A stretch of DNA of 64,000 bases from Paraburkholderia monticola (GCF_001580545.1 NZ_LRBG01000036.1:124001-188000); one strand, 5' to 3'; positions 52,751-62,589 are shown, counted from the first letter of the stretch. Made by a program: numbers and translations. The notes: a model not told the origin generated them from the letters alone.

Positions 52751-53725
52751 TCAGGCGTTCGTCACCGTCTGCTCGACCCTGCCCAGCCGTACGACGGTCA
52801 CGCCGGGTCGGAGTTGCCGCAGCGACGGCATGACGAGCATGCAGTTGTCGTACGGCGTGACGACTGGCTCGCCGTTGGACCAGCCGATCACGGCGCCCGC
52901 TTCGGCGAAGATCTCCAGACCTCGGTATGGCGCCGCGAAACGAAAATCCATGCTGGTGGCCACCACCGGTTGCGTCACGCGAACGATGTGCTGCGCGGGC
53001 GGCAACGGCGCGATCCACCCGGCCGGCAAGTCCGCTTCGTCGATTACACCGGAGAGCAGCAGGAAGCGCGCGGTCGTATCGCGCGCGACCGCGACCGCGC
53101 TGCGCTCCCAATGCTGTCCGCATTCGATCAGCAGCGCGTTCTTAGGGCTGGCGGGGTCGCCGAAGCCTTCGTAGTTGCGCATGCGGCGGCCTTCGGGATG
53201 GCCTTCATCGCAGATCACGGTAGCGGGCGTGCCGAGCCGCACAGCGAGATCGATGCCCTTTTTCAGCGGTCCCGCCACGATCAGCGGTTGGCTCTTCTCG
53301 TGCATGGAGTGCAGATCGAGCAACGCATCGACGCTGTCGATCACTGGCCGCATCGCGCGCGCCCGTGTCAGTTCGCTGGAGGTGCGCGAGGTGTCGTCGA
53401 GCACGGCGGCGGTCCACACGCGGTTGAAGTCCTGATCGACGAAGCGCGCGGCATCCGGATTCGCGGGATCGAAGCGCCGATACGCGGCGACGTTGGCGAA
53501 TGCCAGCGTGAGGCGCCCGCACCGCGGACGCAATCCGCGCCGCAGTAGTTCATCGACGACGATCGCGCCACACACCTCGTTGCCGTGCGTGAGCGCATTG
53601 ATCATCACGTGTGGACCCGGGGCGCCCGAGTCGAACGTATGGACGTAGGCAATGCCGGACGCCGATTGTTCGTGGACCGAAATATCGGGGAATTCGACTT
53701 CGATGGGATAGTCTTCCGTGCTCAT
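52751..53725 (-). CDS. succinylglutamate desuccinylase/aspartoacylase-family hydrolase
   Basis: 324 residues, M14-like zinc carboxypeptidase fold. First zinc ligands in ALTHGNEVCGA, third in LLDLHSMHE; a substrate Arg region is FVDQDFNRVW. A C-terminal barrel-like domain (FAEAGAVIGWSNGEPVVTPYDN) is typical. The family hydrolyses N-acyl amino acids; substrate here unknown. It lies 33 bases downstream of tartrate dehydrogenase and upstream of gabD on one strand. Confidence 0.88.
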   Translation of the reverse strand: MSTEDYPIEVEFPDISVHEQSASGIAYVHTFDSGAPGPHVMINALTHGNEVCGAIVVDELLRRGLRPRCGRLTLAFANVAAYRRFDPANPDAARFVDQDFNRVWTAAVLDDTSRTSSELTRARAMRPVIDSVDALLDLHSMHEKSQPLIVAGPLKKGIDLAVRLGTPATVICDEGHPEGRRMRNYEGFGDPASPKNALLIECGQHWERSAVAVARDTTARFLLLSGVIDEADLPAGWIAPLPPAQHIVRVTQPVVATSMDFRFAAPYRGLEIFAEAGAVIGWSNGEPVVTPYDNCMLVMPSLRQLRPGVTVVRLGRVEQTVTNA

Positions 53726-53758
53726 GGGGCGTGTCCTGGCAGAAAGTAGGCGAGTGGC

Positions 53759-54841
53759 TCACGCTAGCCTGGCCGCGATTGCGTGGCCGACTTCGCTCGT
53801 GCCCGCCTTTCCGCCGAGGTCGCCGGTATGCGGACCTTCGATCAGCGTCGCCTCGATCGCCTTGAGAATCGCGTCGTGCGCTTCGCGCTCCTTGCCGCTC
53901 GACTGGCCGAGGAAGTCGAGCATCATCGCGGCCGACCAGATCATCGCGATCGGATTCGCGATGTGCTTGCCGGCGATGTCGGGCGCCGAGCCGTGAACCG
54001 GTTCGAAGAGCGACGGAAACTTGCGGTCCGGATTCAGGTTGGCCGACGGCGCGAGGCCGATCGTGCCCGTGCACGCGGGGCCGAGATCGGACAGGATGTC
54101 GCCGAACAGATTGGTTGCCACCACCACGTCGAAGCGGTCCGGGTTCAGCACGAAGCGCGCACTGAGAATGTCGATGTGCTGTTTGTCCCACGTGACGTCC
54201 GGGTACTGCGCGGCGATGCCGGCTGCACATCTGTCCCACCACGGCATGCTGATCGCGATGCCGTTGCTCTTCGTCGCGACGGTGATCTTCTTGCGCGCGC
54301 GGCGCTGGGCGAGATCGAACGCGAACTTCAGGACGCGCTCGCTGCCGTGCCGCGTGAACACCGACTCCTGCAGCACGAACTCGCGTTCGGTGCCTTCGAA
54401 CATCACGCCGCCCACGGACGAGTACTCGCCCTCGGTGTTCTCGCGCACGATCCAGAAATCGATGTCGCCGGCCTTGCGTCCCGCGAGCGGCGACGGCACG
54501 CCCGCGAAGAGGCGCGCAGGCCGCAGGTTCACGTACTGGTCGAACTCGCGGCGAAACTTCAGCAGCGACCCCCACAGCGAGATGTGATCGGGCACGGTAT
54601 CGGGCCAGCCGACCGCGCCGAACAGGATCGCATCGGCTGATTGCAGTTGCGCTTTCCAGTCGTCCGGCATCATCTTGCCGTGCTTCGCGTAGTAGTCGCA
54701 GCTCGCCCAATCAATGTGCTGATACTCGAGTTCGATGCCGAAGCGCTTTTGCACGGCGTCCAGCACGCGAATAGCTTCTGGCATGACTTCGACGCCGATG
54801 CCGTCGCCGGGTATGACCGCGATCCGATATTTGTTCGACAT
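53759..54841 (-). CDS. ttuC: tartrate dehydrogenase/decarboxylase (D-malate dehydrogenase) family
   Basis: 360 residues of the beta-decarboxylating isocitrate/isopropylmalate dehydrogenase family. Motifs: VIPGDGIGVEVMPEAIRVL, NLRPARLFAGVPSPL, FWIVRENTEGEYSSVGG, and metal Asp residues in TNLFGDILSDLG. It oxidises tartrate, D-malate or meso-tartrate with NAD and Mn. The divergent LysR gene is of DmlR type. TtuC/DmlA cannot be separated by eye; the symbol follows the common annotation. Confidence 0.92.
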   Translation of the reverse strand: MSNKYRIAVIPGDGIGVEVMPEAIRVLDAVQKRFGIELEYQHIDWASCDYYAKHGKMMPDDWKAQLQSADAILFGAVGWPDTVPDHISLWGSLLKFRREFDQYVNLRPARLFAGVPSPLAGRKAGDIDFWIVRENTEGEYSSVGGVMFEGTEREFVLQESVFTRHGSERVLKFAFDLAQRRARKKITVATKSNGIAISMPWWDRCAAGIAAQYPDVTWDKQHIDILSARFVLNPDRFDVVVATNLFGDILSDLGPACTGTIGLAPSANLNPDRKFPSLFEPVHGSAPDIAGKHIANPIAMIWSAAMMLDFLGQSSGKEREAHDAILKAIEATLIEGPHTGDLGGKAGTSEVGHAIAARLA

Positions 54842-54935
54842 GTTGTGCTTCTCCGTCGGGGCTTCTGAACGATTCGATAACGGCTATTTTATTCCCGCTG
54901 TTTGAGACTAAAATGGTCGCTTCAGTTAAGCCACT

Positions 54936-54952
54936 GTGCACGATTCGTGTAC
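54936..54952. promoter_or_regulatory. near-perfect inverted repeat in the ttuC-lysR gap
   Basis: GTGCACG (54936-54942), ATT, CGTGTAC (54946-54952): one mismatch over seven pairs. It lies 26-42 bases upstream of the LysR start and within the divergent promoter region; a regulator site is likely. Confidence 0.5.
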
Positions 54953-54977
54953 AAACCGCGCCGCCATTCATCCAACT

Positions 54978-55934
54978 ATGAGCGCTGTCCCATCACCCGA
55001 TCTCGGCGATTTGCGCGTGTTCTGTGAAGTGGCGCGCAAGTCCAGTTTCAGCGCGGCGGCGGAAGCCTTGTCGGTGTCCGCGGCGTATGTCAGCAAACGC
55101 ATCAATGTGCTCGAGGCTACGCTCGGCACGCGTTTGCTGCACCGTTCCACGCGCCGGGTGGCGATCACGGAAGCGGGCGAGCGCGTCTATACGTGGGCGG
55201 AAAAGATTCTCGACGATGTCGATCAGCTCGTGGAAGACGTCTCCACCACGCGCCGCATTCCCGCCGGCAAGCTGCGCATTTCGAGCAGCTTCGGCTTCGG
55301 CCGGCGCTTCCTCGCGCCCGCACTTGCGCGTTTCTCCGAGCGCTATCCGCAACTGAGCGTGCGGCTCGATCTGTTCGACCGTCTCGTCGACGTCGGCGGC
55401 GAAGGCTTCGACCTCGATGTGCGCATCGGCGACGAGATCGCGCCGCATCTGATCGCGCGCCGGCTCGCGTCGAATCATCGCGTGCTATGCGCCTCGCCTG
55501 ACTACCTCGCGCGGCATGGCGCGCCGCGCCAGCTTGCCGACCTTTCATCGCATGCATGTCTTGCGATCAAGGAGCGCGACCATCCTTTCGGTCTGTGGCG
55601 GTTGACGGTCCGCGGTGAGGTGGTCCCGGTCAAGGTCACGGGGCCGCTGTCGACCAATCACGGCGAAGTGGCGGTTCAGTGGGCGCTTGCCGGGCGCGGC
55701 ATTGTCCTGCGGTCGTTGTGGGATGCGCGGCCTCTGCTCGAAAGCGGCCAGCTGCAACAGGTGCTGCCCGAGGTCACGCAACCGGCGAATCTGTGGGCCG
55801 TGTATCCGGCACGGCTCGCGCAATCGGCGAAGGTGCGGGTCTGTGTGGACTTTCTGAGCGAGGAATTCGCGCAATGGAGTCCGCCGGCCGAAGGCTCGGC
55901 CGGCGTGGACATGGGCGGGGTTGTCGGGCGTTGA
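54978..55934 (+). CDS. LysR-family regulator, DmlR-like
   Basis: 318 residues. HTH residues about 8-66 (SSFSAAAEALSVSAAYVSKRINVLEATLG) and effector domain (LRISSSFGFGRRFLAPALARF). The GTG at 54936 opens the same frame but lies inside an inverted repeat; ATG 54978 is preferred. Divergent from ttuC, as dmlR is from dmlA in E. coli; D-malate or tartrate is the probable effector. Its 3' end faces the Lrp gene. Confidence 0.9.
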   Translation: MSAVPSPDLGDLRVFCEVARKSSFSAAAEALSVSAAYVSKRINVLEATLGTRLLHRSTRRVAITEAGERVYTWAEKILDDVDQLVEDVSTTRRIPAGKLRISSSFGFGRRFLAPALARFSERYPQLSVRLDLFDRLVDVGGEGFDLDVRIGDEIAPHLIARRLASNHRVLCASPDYLARHGAPRQLADLSSHACLAIKERDHPFGLWRLTVRGEVVPVKVTGPLSTNHGEVAVQWALAGRGIVLRSLWDARPLLESGQLQQVLPEVTQPANLWAVYPARLAQSAKVRVCVDFLSEEFAQWSPPAEGSAGVDMGGVVGR

Positions 55935-55938
55935 ACGC

Positions 55939-56436
55939 CTAGTGATGATTCTGCGAGAACAACGTTTCGAGCGGGTAATGACTCTTCACGAACGGCGACT
56001 TGATGATGACGTAGCTGAAATACTTCTCGATACCGATATCGCGTTCCAGAAGACTCTCTATGATGCTCTGGTAGTGGCTCACGCTGCGCGTCACGAACTT
56101 CAGCAGATAGTCATAGCCGCCACTGGCCAGATGGCACTCGACGATCTCGTCGACGTCGCGAATCGCATTGACGAACTTGATGAAGTCTTCCCGCCGATGA
56201 TCGGCGAGCGTGACTTCGGTAAAGACGATCTGCACGTCGCCGAGCTTTTCGAGCTGGATCTGCGCACCATAGCCGATGATGTAGCCGGCTTTCTCCAGAC
56301 GCTTGACCCGGATCAGGCAAGGACTGGGCGACAGGCCAACCGCGTCGGCAAGCTCGACGTTGGTTATGCGGCCTTTCTTCTGCAACTGGGAAAGTATGCG
56401 CAGGTCAATCCGGTCTAGCTTGCAGTCGCTGCTCAT
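55939..56436 (-). CDS. Lrp/AsnC-family regulator
   Basis: 165 residues. N-terminal winged HTH (ILSQLQKKGRITNVELADAVGLSPSPCLIRVKRLEKAG, residues about 15-55) and C-terminal RAM/ligand domain (DEIVECHLASGGYDYLLKFV). These regulators sense amino acids as octamers. It is upstream of, and transcribed away from, nothing on the same strand except the aminotransferase region; transcription from 56436 leaves 53 bases to the aminotransferase stop. Likely regulates amino acid or polyamine catabolism nearby. Confidence 0.93.
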   Translation of the reverse strand: MSSDCKLDRIDLRILSQLQKKGRITNVELADAVGLSPSPCLIRVKRLEKAGYIIGYGAQIQLEKLGDVQIVFTEVTLADHRREDFIKFVNAIRDVDEIVECHLASGGYDYLLKFVTRSVSHYQSIIESLLERDIGIEKYFSYVIIKSPFVKSHYPLETLFSQNHH

Positions 56437-56489
56437 CGTAACGTCGTCGCTCCGGCGATGGATCTGGATGGCTCAGGTGGTCCTCTACT

Positions 56490-57887
56490 CTAGCATGCAG
56501 CGGCATGAGTTTTGACCTTCAACGCGGCGCGCACGTCGGCTTGCGCGAGAACGTCGTCGAGGGTCTTTTCGAGCCGTTCGAACAGCAGGTCGAACTCGGC
56601 CTCGGTGTACGAGAGCGCCGGTGCGAAACCGAGAATGTTGTCGCCGAAGGCGCGGAACACGAGTCGGTTCTGATAGGCGGAGGCCGCGATCCGTTCGGAC
56701 AGTTTCAACGCCGGATCGAAGCGCGCCTTGCTGTCCTTGTCGGCGACGAGTTCGAGTGCGCCGAGTAGACCCCGGTGGCGCGAGTCGCCCACCAGCGGAT
56801 GCGCGAGCAGCGCGTCGAGCCCGCGCGCGAAACGCGGCGCGCGCGCGACGCCGTTCGCAAGCAGCCCGCCTTCGTGATAGAGGCGCAGCACCTCGAGGCC
56901 GATGGCCGCGCTCACCGGATGCGCCGAATACGTATGGCCGTGGCCGACCACCGCTTCGGCGTCGCCGTCCGCGATGCCCTGGTAGATTTCGTCCGACATC
57001 AGCACGGCGCCCATCGGCGCATAGCCCGCGGTCAGCCCCTTCGCCACCGTCATCAGATCGGGCTCGACGTCTTCGGCCTGGCAGGCGAATAGCGGACCCG
57101 TGCGGCCGAATCCCGTGATGACCTCGTCGGCGACGAACAGAACGCCGAGCTTACGGCAGGTTTCACGCATCGCCTTGAGCCAGCCGACCGGCGGCACGAT
57201 CACACCGCCCGAGCCCTGGATCGGTTCGCAGAAGAACGCGGCGACGTTGTCGGCGCCGAGTTCGGCCACTTTCGCTTCGAGCGCGGCCACCGAGGCGGCG
57301 ATCAGCGCGGCATCGTCGGCGAAGTCATTGCGGTACGCGTAGGGCGACGGCAGATGATGCTGGTTCGGCAGCGGCAGATCGAAGTTGCGGTGGAACGCGG
57401 GCAGCGCGGTGAGCCCGGCGCCCATCGTCGACGAGCCGTGATAGCCGCGCTCCAGCGCGATGGTGTGCTTCTTCGACGGACGGCCCGTCGCGTTGAAGTA
57501 GTGCGTGATGAAACGCAGCGCCGAGTCCACCGCATCCGAGCCGCCGAGCGTGAAGTACACGTGTTGCAGCGAAGCGGGCGACAGCTCGACCAGCTTTTGC
57601 GCCAATTCGATGGCCGGCTCGGAGCCGAAATGGAAATAGCCGGTCGCGTAGGGCAGCTTCTGCATCTGCGCAGCCGCTGCCTCGACAATGCTCTGCTGAC
57701 CATAGCCCACGTTCACACACCACAGTCCGGAGAACGCGTCGAGCAGTTCGTTGCCGGCCGCGTCGCGCAGAAACGCGCCGCTGGCGGAGTCGAGGACGGT
57801 GACGCCGTGTGCTTCGTGCGCGCGGTAGTTGATGACCGGGTGGATCAGATGCTTGCGGTCGGCTTCGATGAGCGATTGAATCGGCAT
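56490..57887 (-). CDS. class III PLP aminotransferase (omega-amino acid type)
   Basis: 465 residues. PLP fold type I, class III pattern: LWCVNVGYGQQSIVEAAAAQM, FTLGGSDAVDSALRF, RGYHGSSTMGA, FVADEVITGFGRTGPLF, and the Schiff-base Lys in TVAKGLTAGYAPMGAV. Enzymes of this group act on putrescine, beta-alanine or other omega-amines with pyruvate as acceptor. Same strand as the Lrp gene; nearby aldehyde dehydrogenase and amine oxidase fit amine degradation. Confidence 0.92.
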   Translation of the reverse strand: MPIQSLIEADRKHLIHPVINYRAHEAHGVTVLDSASGAFLRDAAGNELLDAFSGLWCVNVGYGQQSIVEAAAAQMQKLPYATGYFHFGSEPAIELAQKLVELSPASLQHVYFTLGGSDAVDSALRFITHYFNATGRPSKKHTIALERGYHGSSTMGAGLTALPAFHRNFDLPLPNQHHLPSPYAYRNDFADDAALIAASVAALEAKVAELGADNVAAFFCEPIQGSGGVIVPPVGWLKAMRETCRKLGVLFVADEVITGFGRTGPLFACQAEDVEPDLMTVAKGLTAGYAPMGAVLMSDEIYQGIADGDAEAVVGHGHTYSAHPVSAAIGLEVLRLYHEGGLLANGVARAPRFARGLDALLAHPLVGDSRHRGLLGALELVADKDSKARFDPALKLSERIAASAYQNRLVFRAFGDNILGFAPALSYTEAEFDLLFERLEKTLDDVLAQADVRAALKVKTHAAAC

Positions 57888-58070
57888 GATGGTTTCTCGT
57901 CGCGGGAAGGGGCTGTTGACCGTTCCATACTACTGATCAGCGACGATCGCCTGCTCACCTAAACAATTGCCTGAAAAGCGCGCGCGACGCGTTTTGATGC
58001 ATGGCCTTAGCATTTTCTGCTGCGGGCGCTGAAAAGCCGCGCCGCGCGGGCCTCGCGCCTCGCTGTGCAC

Positions 58071-58997
58071 TCAATAGCCCGCAGTGCGGTCGATCTGACC
58101 CAGCATCGGCAGGCCTTCGCGATGCCGGCGCAGGTTCTCCAGCACCACGTCGACGGCGGTTTCCGGCCGCGTCGCGCTGGCGATATGCGGCGTGATGCGC
58201 ACCCGCGGATGCGTCCACAACGGATGGCCGGGGGGCAGCGGTTCGGGGTCGGTGACATCGAGAATGGCGTTGCGCAACTGGCCGCTTTCGAGCGCCGCGA
58301 GCAGATCCTGCTGAATCAGATGCGGTCCACGGCCCGTTTGAATCAGCGACGCGCCACGCGGCAGCTTCGCCAGGAACTGCGCGTCGAGCAGTCCGCGCGT
58401 GGCGGACGTGAGCGGCAGCAGGCAGATCAGGATATCGGTGCGCGCGAGAAACGCATCCAACGTGCCTTCGCCCGCATAACAGTGCACGCCTTCGATCTCG
58501 CGAGCCGAACGGCTCCATCCGACGCAGGCGAAGCCGAACAGGCGCAGCCGTTCCAGCACGGCCGTGCCCAGTACGCCGAGCCCCAGCACGCCGACGCGGC
58601 GCTCGCTGGCCGGCTTGAGCGGCAGCTCGCGCCAGGCCTGCTGCTGTTGCTGAAGCCAGTAGTCGAACAGGTCGCGATGAATCGTCAGCACAGCCTGCGT
58701 GACATATTCGACCATGCCTTCGACGATCCCCGGCTCGATCATGCGCACGACAGGCACATGCTCAGGCACGCCCGACAGATCGAACTGATCGATGCCGGCG
58801 CCGACCGAGAACACGATTTCCAGATTGGGGAAGAGGCGCGTGGGATCTTCAGGCGGCTGCCAGGCGGCGAGGTAGCGGATCGCGGCCGGATCGCCCAGAT
58901 CGGGCCAGATATGAAACGGCAGATCGGGTGCCTTCTGTGCGAAAAGTTTGGCCCACTGGGCGCCGCGCGTCGGGTCGGCTTTATAGAGGAAGGCCAT
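58071..58997 (-). CDS. ghrA: glyoxylate/hydroxypyruvate reductase A-like dehydrogenase
   Basis: 308 residues, D-2-hydroxyacid dehydrogenase family. NAD(P) motif GVLGLGVLGTAVLERL, SVGAGIDQFD, catalytic Arg region QTGRGPHLIQQDLL, and the His in RITPHIASATRPETA. Length and features fit GhrA. It reduces glyoxylate or hydroxypyruvate with NADPH. The ATG at 58997 lies 5 bases after the GNAT stop, so they form an operon; a longer frame to 59141 overlaps the GNAT gene and is rejected. Confidence 0.9.
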   Translation of the reverse strand: MAFLYKADPTRGAQWAKLFAQKAPDLPFHIWPDLGDPAAIRYLAAWQPPEDPTRLFPNLEIVFSVGAGIDQFDLSGVPEHVPVVRMIEPGIVEGMVEYVTQAVLTIHRDLFDYWLQQQQQAWRELPLKPASERRVGVLGLGVLGTAVLERLRLFGFACVGWSRSAREIEGVHCYAGEGTLDAFLARTDILICLLPLTSATRGLLDAQFLAKLPRGASLIQTGRGPHLIQQDLLAALESGQLRNAILDVTDPEPLPPGHPLWTHPRVRITPHIASATRPETAVDVVLENLRRHREGLPMLGQIDRTAGY

Positions 58998-59002
58998 GAG
59001 GG

Positions 59003-59875
59003 TCAGCAGATTGCCTGGTTGATGATGCCGTATTGCACGTAGTGCGCATCCTGGCCGCCGCCCGCGGGTTCTCCCGGCACGACGGGGCGGACCATCTTGA
59101 TGACCGTGTCGACGCGCGGCAATCCCAACTGTTCCAGCCACTCGGTCAGACCGCTTTCGCCCGGTGTATCGATACGCACGAACACCCCTTCGTTCAGCGC
59201 CAGCCAGTGGCTGATCAGTGCCTTGGCGCGACTCGACTCTTCGGAGGCGGGCGCGACCACCGGACCGATCGCAAAGCCGCGTCCGAAGCGGCGGAACAGC
59301 GCGAAGCCGATCAGTTCGCCGTCGCGGTCGAGCGCGATGCCGTCGGCGGTGCCGAGCAGCGCGGGCAGCACTTCGCCCCGGTCCAGACCGCTCGCACGCG
59401 AGGCCAGTTCAATCAGGCGCACGGTATCGCTCGAGCCGAGCGGGCGCAAACGCTCACCCGGTGGCAGCGACACGAGCGGCGGCTGGAATGCCGCGCCCTG
59501 ATGCTGGTCGAGCGTGCCGGCCGCGTGAAAGCCGAGCTTTTCATACAGCGGCTGACCCGCGAGCGTGGCGTGCAGAAAGGTGACGCGCCCGCCCAGTTCT
59601 TCGAGCACGAGCTCCATCAACCGTCTGCCGATGCCGCGCCCCTGGTGCGCCGGCGACACGATCACCATGCCGAGCGAGGCGCGCTCGGTGCCGTATTTCC
59701 AGCACAGGGCGGTGCCGATCAGGCCGCTCGCGTCTTCGGCTACGAAGCCGACGCCCAGCAGTGCGACGAACCTCCAGTCGTCCGCGCGATGCGGCCATTT
59801 GAGTTCGACGGTCAACGCGTGCGCGGCAGCAATGTCGTCGAGGGTGAAGCGTCTGTAGGTAATCGGATCGGACAC
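59003..59875 (-). CDS. GNAT-family N-acetyltransferase, two-domain
   Basis: 290 residues. The N-terminal domain (about 5-130) has the acetyl-CoA motif VSPAHQGRGIGRRLMELVL; the C-terminal part (about 140-280) is a second GNAT-like domain without a clear Q/R-x-x-G-x-A motif (ALFRRFGRGFAIGPVVAP). The substrate is unknown. It is upstream of and nearly abutting ghrA. Confidence 0.87.
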   Translation of the reverse strand: MSDPITYRRFTLDDIAAAHALTVELKWPHRADDWRFVALLGVGFVAEDASGLIGTALCWKYGTERASLGMVIVSPAHQGRGIGRRLMELVLEELGGRVTFLHATLAGQPLYEKLGFHAAGTLDQHQGAAFQPPLVSLPPGERLRPLGSSDTVRLIELASRASGLDRGEVLPALLGTADGIALDRDGELIGFALFRRFGRGFAIGPVVAPASEESSRAKALISHWLALNEGVFVRIDTPGESGLTEWLEQLGLPRVDTVIKMVRPVVPGEPAGGGQDAHYVQYGIINQAIC

Positions 59876-60153
59876 GCCGTGCTCCCTGGTTGACTGAAGG
59901 CTTACGCCGTCACTTTGTCATCCGGTGCGCGGCGTGACTAGGACGATCTTTTTATCGTGCGCCCCGGAAAGGGCCGCATCGAAATTCGATGCAAAACGCG
60001 AGGTCTGGGCGCGCATTACAGGTGAGTTCTGCTGCGTGGCGATTTTTGTCGGCGACATATGCCAGGCCCGCGGCTCTACGATTTTGTCATGGCGGCGGCG
60101 TGCTCGAAACCCGCAGCACGGACCACTAGCCAGTCACACAGGAACCCTTTCTC

Positions 60154-61632
60154 ATGGACAGCTTCAATCCGGACGACGTCGCGATTCGCAGCGGCCATTA
60201 CATCGGCGGTGAATATGTGGAGGCGGGCGAGCGTCGCATCGCGGTGGCGCGGCCGTCGGACGGGGTGGTGTATGCGTCCATACCGCTCGCCGATGCCGCC
60301 GTGGTGGACCGCGCGGTCGAGAACGCCTGGCAGGCTTTCAAACACAGTGGCTGGGCATGCATGGCGCCGCGTGAACGCGCGAAGATTCTGCGCCGTTTTG
60401 CCGAGCTGGTCGAAGCCGACGCACCGACGCTCGGCCGGCTGGAAGCGCTCGGCTCGACGCGGCCGATTGCCCAGGCGATCGGCTGGGATGTGCCGTTCAC
60501 CGCCGAAGGCATTCGCTTCTACGCCGAGTTCGCCGACAAGCTGGGCGGCGATGTGGCGGCCACCGATCACGATCATCTCGGCATGACGATCGCCGAGCCC
60601 TACGGTGTGATCGGCGCGATCGCGCCATGGAATTTCCCGCTGGTCATGGCCTCCTGGAAGATCGCCCCGGCGCTGGCGGCGGGCAATGCGGTGGTGCTCA
60701 AACCATCGGAGATGACGCCGTTCTCGGTATTGCGGCTCGCCGAGCTGGCCGTGCGGGCGGGCGTGCCCGCGGGCATCTTCAACGTGGTCCAGGGCGATGG
60801 CAGCGTGACCGGCGACGAGCTGGTGCGTCACCCGAAAATCAGCAAGGTCACGTTCACGGGCTCCACGCGGACCGGCGCGTCGATCATGGCCGCCTGCGCG
60901 AACAGCGGCACCAAGCCGGTCACGCTCGAACTGGGCGGCAAGAGCCCGCAAATCGTATTCGCCGACGCGCCGCGTCTGGACGACGTGGCGCGCCGCATTG
61001 CGGGTGCGATCACGGGCAACGCGGGACAGGTGTGCGTGGCGGGCTCGCGTCTGCTGGTCGAGCGAAGCCTCGCCGAGCCGCTCGCCGAGCGCATCGGCAA
61101 GATCTTCGCCGAGTTGAAGCCCGGCGCAACCTGGGCCGCCGGCACCACGCTCTCGCCGATCATCTCGGCGCCGCAGGCGGCGCGCATCGAAAGCATCGTG
61201 GCACGCACGCTGGAGGCCGGCGCGACGCTGCGCCATGGCGGTGTCAGGGCGGACGGTGGCGCTGACGGCGCGTTCTATACCCCCACCTTGCTGACGGACG
61301 TCACGGCCCACTCCGAAGCGGTGCGTGAAGAAGTCTTCGGTCCCGTGCTGACGCTGCAAACTTTCGACACCGAAGAAGAAGCGCTCGCGCTCGCGCAGCA
61401 CCCCGAGTACGGACTCGCGGCCGGTGTCCATACCGCTGACCTGGGCCGGGCGCTGCGTTTCGTGCGTGGGCTCGAAGCGGGCACGGTGTGGGTCAACCGC
61501 TATGGCCGCACCTCGGACTTCATGATTCCCACGGGCGGCTACAAGCGCTCCGGCATCGGCAAGGACCTGGGCCGCCAGGCCTATGAGGCGAACCTGCGCT
61601 TCAAAAGCGTATTGATCGACCTGCGCGCCTGA
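60154..61632 (+). CDS. aldehyde dehydrogenase (aminobutyraldehyde/guanidinobutyraldehyde type)
   Basis: 492 residues. ALDH motifs: APWNFPLVMASWKIAPALAAGN, catalytic Glu in VTLELGGKSPQIVF, Cys in GNAGQVCVAGSR, C-terminal SDFMIPTGGYKRSGIGKDLG. The family relatives oxidise gamma-aminobutyraldehyde-type compounds from polyamine catabolism (PuuC/KauB); substrate here is inferred from the neighbouring amine oxidase. A 278-base gap to the divergent GNAT gene holds its promoter. Confidence 0.9.
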   Translation: MDSFNPDDVAIRSGHYIGGEYVEAGERRIAVARPSDGVVYASIPLADAAVVDRAVENAWQAFKHSGWACMAPRERAKILRRFAELVEADAPTLGRLEALGSTRPIAQAIGWDVPFTAEGIRFYAEFADKLGGDVAATDHDHLGMTIAEPYGVIGAIAPWNFPLVMASWKIAPALAAGNAVVLKPSEMTPFSVLRLAELAVRAGVPAGIFNVVQGDGSVTGDELVRHPKISKVTFTGSTRTGASIMAACANSGTKPVTLELGGKSPQIVFADAPRLDDVARRIAGAITGNAGQVCVAGSRLLVERSLAEPLAERIGKIFAELKPGATWAAGTTLSPIISAPQAARIESIVARTLEAGATLRHGGVRADGGADGAFYTPTLLTDVTAHSEAVREEVFGPVLTLQTFDTEEEALALAQHPEYGLAAGVHTADLGRALRFVRGLEAGTVWVNRYGRTSDFMIPTGGYKRSGIGKDLGRQAYEANLRFKSVLIDLRA

Positions 61633-61853
61633 CCGTATGCCGGCCGCAAACGCATAGCAGACAAGGCTTTCAGCCCGATCGCCGCATTCTGTGCTGTCAA
61701 GCGCCTCAAAAACGCATGGTTTGTGTCACCAGCAGCGCCGTAATCAGGAACATCTATGTTTTTGCGCTGATTAAATCTCTTACAGGAATGAGCCTTTCCT
61801 GTTTTCGCCAATGAGCTCCGGCTGCGAGCTCACCACCACGATAGGACTGCACC

Positions 61854-62522
61854 ATGATCGAGTTCGAACCGAAATACATCACCTTCGATTGCTACGGCAC
61901 GCTGATCAAGTTTCACATGGCCGACATGACACGCGAACAGTACGGCCACCTGCTGAACGGCGAAGACATGGAGAAGCTCATTGCGTTTTACTCGGGTTAT
62001 CGCCGCGACGAAGTGCTCGGCGCCTGGAAGCCGTATCGCGACGTGGTGGTCAACGCGCTGCGCCGCGCCTGCAAGCGCATGAACGTCGAATTCAACGAGG
62101 CGGGTGCCCAGAGCATCTATGAAGCGGTGCCGACCTGGGGGCCGCACCCGGACGTGCCGGAAGGTCTGTCGCGTCTCGCGAAAAAGTACAAGCTGGTGAT
62201 CCTGTCGAATGCCTCGAACGACCAGATTCAGCGCAACGTCGACAAGCTCGGCGCACCGTTCCATGCGGTTTTCACCGCCCAGCAGGCGCAGTCGTACAAG
62301 CCGCGCATGCAAGGCTTCGAATACATGTTCGACCAGTTGAACTGCAACCCGGAAGACGTGCTGCACGTTTCGTCGAGCTTGCGTTACGACCTGATGACCG
62401 CGCACGACCTGGGCATCAAGCACAAGGCTTTCGTCAAGCGGGGCCACGAACCCTCCACACCGTATTACCAGTACCACGAGGTCGACGACATTCCGCATCT
62501 GGCTTCGGAACTCGGTTTGTAA
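61854..62522 (+). CDS. haloacid-dehalogenase type II family hydrolase
   Basis: 222 residues, HAD fold. Nucleophile Asp in FDCYGTLIKF, Ser/Asn in ILSNASN, Lys in SYKPRMQGFEYM, late acidic region SSSLRYDLMTAHDLGI. Type II proteins of this length are annotated 2-haloacid dehalogenases, but many act on phosphorylated or unknown substrates. Lying between an aldehyde dehydrogenase and an amine oxidase, a role in that pathway is more likely than dehalogenation; this is inference. Confidence 0.88.
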   Translation: MIEFEPKYITFDCYGTLIKFHMADMTREQYGHLLNGEDMEKLIAFYSGYRRDEVLGAWKPYRDVVVNALRRACKRMNVEFNEAGAQSIYEAVPTWGPHPDVPEGLSRLAKKYKLVILSNASNDQIQRNVDKLGAPFHAVFTAQQAQSYKPRMQGFEYMFDQLNCNPEDVLHVSSSLRYDLMTAHDLGIKHKAFVKRGHEPSTPYYQYHEVDDIPHLASELGL

Positions 62523-62589
62523 GCGCCGCTCTTTTACGCGCAAGGATTGCCCGTCGCCTCGCTCATTGCCTATCACAAGGACTGACCGG

